From assembly GCA_046541515.1 (NCBI GenBank), contig JBKHDD010000106.1, positions 1 to 17,067 of the forward strand: DNA of 17,067 nt. The letters run 5' to 3'. Below the pieces are notes generated by a model. That model saw only the letters and a program-made list of their open reading frames with translations, searched no databases and was not told the origin of the DNA. The DNA comes from CAYFVR01 sp046541515 (GTDB lineage Bacteria; Desulfobacterota; Desulfobacteria; Desulfobacterales; Desulfococcaceae). Position numbers and translations under genes: made by a program. Below, piece by piece: positions 15,134 through 17,067 of the stretch (positions are counted from its first letter, which is position 1; each line of letters begins with the position of its first letter).

Positions 15134-15930
15134 GGCGCCTCCGATGGGGCGAGGCCGTTCAGCCGGGCGGCCATGCGGCGGGCGTCCCGGACGGCCCCGC
15201 CCCGGACGTGGTTGGTGAAAAAGACGAAGCCCTCGGCGGCCAGATCGGCCATGCGGCGAATTCGTTCGGCCCAGGCGTCCAGCTCCGCGTCGGCGTAGAC
15301 GTAGGCGGCCCGTCGCTGGCGGTCGCCGCCGGCCCAGCCATCGGGATTGCGGCCGTGGAGCCGCACGTAGAAGCGGTTCCGGGAGGTGACGGCGGCGCGG
15401 GGCGGAAAGGCCTCCGGCAGGGCGGGCAGATCGGCGGCCACCAGGGCCACGTTCCGCCGCTTCAGCCCGGAGATCACCCGGTCGCGGTCCCAGGAGCGGT
15501 GGCGGAATTCCACGGCCAGGGGCAGGCCGGAGAGGGCGTCCAGCAGGGCGGCCAGATAGCGGCGGTTTTCCGTCTCCCGGTGAAAGCGAAAGGGAAGCCG
15601 GACCAGCACCGCGCCCAGCCGCTCGGCGTCGGCCAGGGGGTCGATCCCCTCCCGGAACTGGGCGGCGTGCTCCCGCCAGCGGGCCGGGTCCACCTCGTGG
15701 GTGAGCCGCCGGTTGAGGGGCACGGCGAACCGGAAGCCGGGCGGAACCTGCCGCAGGGTCCGGGCCATGGCCTCGGCCCGGGGCATCTGGAAGGCGGCGA
15801 AGTCCAGCTCCACCGCCGGAAAGCGGCGGGCGTAGGGGGCCAGGGTCCGTCCCGCCGGCGTCTCCGACGAGAAGACGCCTTCCGCGGCCCATTCCGGACC
15901 GGAATATCCCCGGGTGCCCACCCGTACCAT
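15109..15930 (-). CDS. DUF72 domain protein (YecE-like)
   Basis: A 273-residue cytoplasmic protein from ATG 15930, eight bases after AAAAAGGA. DUF72 landmarks run along its length: VGTRGYSGPEW at the N-terminus, FRFAVPLNRRLTHE, AVEFRHRSWD, FYVRLHGRNPDGW, and FFTNHVRGGAVRDARRMAARL at the end. DUF72 proteins adopt a TIM-barrel-like fold of unproven function. Here the gene lies between lexA and the polymerase homologue, overlapping the latter by 25 bases, which ties it to DNA-damage response by context only. A 173-base gap with no clear terminator separates it from lexA, so all three may be co-transcribed. The open frame continues far upstream but that part is out-of-frame lexA sequence. Confidence 0.9.
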   Translation of the reverse strand: MVRVGTRGYSGPEWAAEGVFSSETPAGRTLAPYARRFPAVELDFAAFQMPRAEAMARTLRQVPPGFRFAVPLNRRLTHEVDPARWREHAAQFREGIDPLADAERLGAVLVRLPFRFHRETENRRYLAALLDALSGLPLAVEFRHRSWDRDRVISGLKRRNVALVAADLPALPEAFPPRAAVTSRNRFYVRLHGRNPDGWAGGDRQRRAAYVYADAELDAWAERIRRMADLAAEGFVFFTNHVRGGAVRDARRMAARLNGLAPSEAPWTGPLST

Positions 15931-16103
15931 GGCGTTCGTCCTTTTTATCGGCGTCGGTTCGTGGGGGTGCGATGAATCCGGCGCATCGAAGACGGGAAAG
16001 ACGCGGCTTCGCCGTCCCATTTTCGGCCTGGTTCGCTCGGCGGAGAAGGGCGCGCGGAATTCATCCTTGCCGGGAAGCCGGGAATCATCTCGTCGATCCG
16101 GCG

Positions 16104-16748
16104 TCAGTCGGCGCGGTGGGCGATGCCGCGGGGTTCCCGGATCACGCCCACCACCTTTCCCTGCACCAGCACCTCGTCGAAATCGTAGCGAATCGTCTGG
16201 AACCGGGGATTTTCCGGGCGCAGTTCGATGGCGTCTTCCCGCAGAAAGAAACGCTTTACCGTCGCCTCCTCCTCGCCGATGAGCGCCACCACGATCTCGC
16301 CGTTCCGGGCGTACTGGCGGGGCCGGCAGATGGCCAGGTCGCCGTCCAGAATGCCCGCGTCCCGCATGGACTCGCCCCGGACCCGCAACGCGAAGAGGTT
16401 CCGGCCGGTGTAGACCTTGGCGTCCACCACCACCGTGCCGTCCCACTCCTGCTGGGCGTACATGGGCACGCCGGCGGCGACCCGGCCCACGATGGGCAGC
16501 TCCCGCCATCGGTGCTGGGCCAGCGCCTCGCCGGCCGGGTTCAGCAGATGCACCGTGCGGCTGTACTTCCCCTCCCGCCGGACGAGCCCCTTGCTTTCCA
16601 GCGATTTGAAAAGCTGACCCACGGCGGAATGGCTCACGCCCAGGTCGGCGGCGATTTCGCGAAGGCTGGGGACCCGCCCGGAGTCCATCAGGGCCCGGCG
16701 CAGGTAATCCAGAAGCTGTTGTTGTTTGGGCGTCAGGTCGGTTTGCAT
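16104..16748 (-). CDS. lexA: LexA repressor, SOS regulator
   Basis: A 214-residue LexA. The N-terminal winged helix-turn-helix (LTPKQQQLLDYL ... SLREIAADLGVSHSAVGQLF) binds SOS operators. The C-terminal S24-type peptidase half has the Ala92-Gly93 self-cleavage site in GRVAAGVP, catalytic Ser127 in RGESM and Lys165 in ATVKRFF, in the order and near the spacing of E. coli LexA (A84-G85, S119, K156). RecA filaments would trigger self-cleavage and derepress targets. The recognition helix SHSAVGQLFKSLE differs from the enterobacterial one, so its operator probably differs from CTGT-N8-ACAG. The start at ATG 16748 has no Shine-Dalgarno sequence, and a promoter places transcription at or beside the ATG, suggesting a leaderless mRNA. 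A TTG 12 codons earlier is in frame but overlaps the -35 element. It heads the DUF72/polymerase-homologue cluster. Confidence 0.95.
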   Translation of the reverse strand: MQTDLTPKQQQLLDYLRRALMDSGRVPSLREIAADLGVSHSAVGQLFKSLESKGLVRREGKYSRTVHLLNPAGEALAQHRWRELPIVGRVAAGVPMYAQQEWDGTVVVDAKVYTGRNLFALRVRGESMRDAGILDGDLAICRPRQYARNGEIVVALIGEEEATVKRFFLREDAIELRPENPRFQTIRYDFDEVLVQGKVVGVIREPRGIAHRAD

Positions 16749-16755
16749 GGTGGAT

Positions 16756-16784
16756 AGGGTAGGGGGTTTTGGCGGTAATGTCAA
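16756..16784 (-). promoter_or_regulatory. lexA promoter with perfect -35 and likely leaderless start
   Basis: On the minus strand TTGACA (16784-16779) matches the -35 consensus exactly. It is followed after 17 bases by TACCCT (16761-16756), and the ATG of lexA begins 8 bases further on. The transcription start should fall at or next to the ATG. The C/A-rich bases between carry no Shine-Dalgarno sequence. Confidence 0.5.
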
Positions 16785-16804
16785 TGTTAATGTTTAGTAA
16801 ATGT
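16777..16804. repeat. Tandem AATGT repeats over the lexA -35 region, operator candidate
   Basis: On the plus strand AATGT occurs at 16777, 16783, 16789 and 16800, that is three copies at 6-base steps and a fourth 11 bases on. The block overlaps and extends upstream of the lexA -35 box, where an autoregulatory operator would be expected. It does not match the enterobacterial or Bacillus SOS box, so assignment to LexA is inference. Confidence 0.4.
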
Positions 16805-16882
16805 AAAGGTTTTGTTTTTATTCGAGAATGTGGCGAAGGCGCCGAGAGTTTAATTTTAAAATCAAATAAATTCAATATATTG

Positions 16883-16936
16883 TTCTCGTTCGAAGGCTCT
16901 GCCTGGGAATGCCCTTCCGGGAGGCGGCGCCTCGCA
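16883..16936. repeat. REP-like palindromic element (probably degraded)
   Basis: TTCTCGTTC is followed by AGGC-TCT-GCCT (16894-16904), TGGGAATGCCC, and GAGGC-GGC-GCCTC (16921-16933). The wording (GGCTCTGCCTGGGAATGCCC, then a GAGGC palindrome) resembles dispersed extragenic palindromes common in many bacterial genomes. The first arm before AGGC has lost the CCC expected to pair with TGGGA, so the copy seems decayed. This is recognition from memory, not a search. Confidence 0.45.
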
Positions 16937-17067
16937 GCCAGGTCGATCATCCATGGGAAATCCGCGGGGACTCGACGAAAGCGCCCGCAAGGGACCGCGG
17001 TTTGCCGTTGATCCAACGCAGGGGCCCCGCAATCATGATTCCGTGCAAATTCTGCGCAGGGGCGCCC

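Larger units (their letters stand above)
16749..17067. other. Right-edge non-coding stretch: AT-rich control region plus palindromic patch
   Basis: Bases 16783-16890 are markedly AT-rich for this window and contain the lexA control elements. From ~16883 the composition returns to GC-rich with a REP-like patch. Bases 17017-17028 and 17055-17066 are near-identical 12-mers (one mismatch) flanking the palindrome AATCATGATT (17031-17040). A reading frame starting at ATG 17035 begins MIPCKFC, possibly a zinc-ribbon protein, but only 11 codons are visible. Confidence 0.5.

Noticed and set aside
13946..15298. Overlapping long plus-strand frames over the polymerase homologue
   Set aside because: Arg/Gly/Pro-rich translations antisense to a well-supported gene.

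Overview
This is a GC-rich, gene-dense chromosomal window from a bacterium, most likely a Desulfobacterota (former Deltaproteobacteria) lineage. That assignment is inference. It rests on the mix of families: a single-Cache chemotaxis receptor with an acidic, Phe-rich C-terminal tail, a DUF3141 protein related to PHA synthase, and a Y-family polymerase relative that starts with an HLNVADF-type segment and sits next to DUF72 and LexA. No rRNA, tRNA, CRISPR array, transposase or phage gene was seen.

Layout, left to right. (1) 1-1347, minus strand: the N-terminal part of an unrecognised protein that runs off the left edge, then a thioredoxin-reductase-like flavoprotein with a CVDC redox pair but no classical NADPH motif. 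(2) 1613-3799, plus strand: a DUF3141 protein with a Cys-Asp-His triad like that of PHA synthases. (3) 3800-4291: no convincing protein gene, but a run of consecutive hairpins ending in a perfect intrinsic terminator, which I flag as a candidate structured RNA. (4) 4292-~4880, plus strand: a decayed DUF2780 (VcgC/VcgE-type) gene broken by one stop codon and at least three single-base indels. (5) 4897-7248, minus strand: a large lipoprotein with a PEGA-like region, a GHL10 (DUF187/YddW-DigH-type) glycosyl-hydrolase-like domain and a fibronectin-III-like C-terminus. (6) 7613-9262, minus strand: a methyl-accepting chemotaxis protein. (7) 9737-9946, minus strand: a small two-helix membrane protein with its own promoter candidate, a hairpin at its stop codon and a strong terminator. 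(8) 10128-13791, minus strand: ppsA (PEP synthase) followed after 31 bases by a NapA-like cation/proton antiporter. (9) 13961-16748, minus strand: lexA, a DUF72 protein and a Y-family DNA polymerase homologue lacking key catalytic carboxylates, the last two overlapping by 25 bases. (10) 16749-17067: an AT-rich lexA control region, then a REP-like palindromic patch.

The most coherent system is the lexA-DUF72-polymerase cluster. It looks like a LexA-linked DNA-damage module that resembles the imuA-imuB-dnaE2 mutagenesis cassette, but neither imuA nor dnaE2 lies in the window. The Y-family member keeps a sliding-clamp-binding QLDLF motif while its metal-binding residues are replaced, so it is more likely an adaptor than a polymerase. 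lexA itself appears to be transcribed without a leader from a promoter overlapping tandem AATGT repeats. The other genes are separate units: gluconeogenic PEP synthesis with ion homeostasis, envelope remodelling, chemotaxis and a thiol-redox flavoenzyme.
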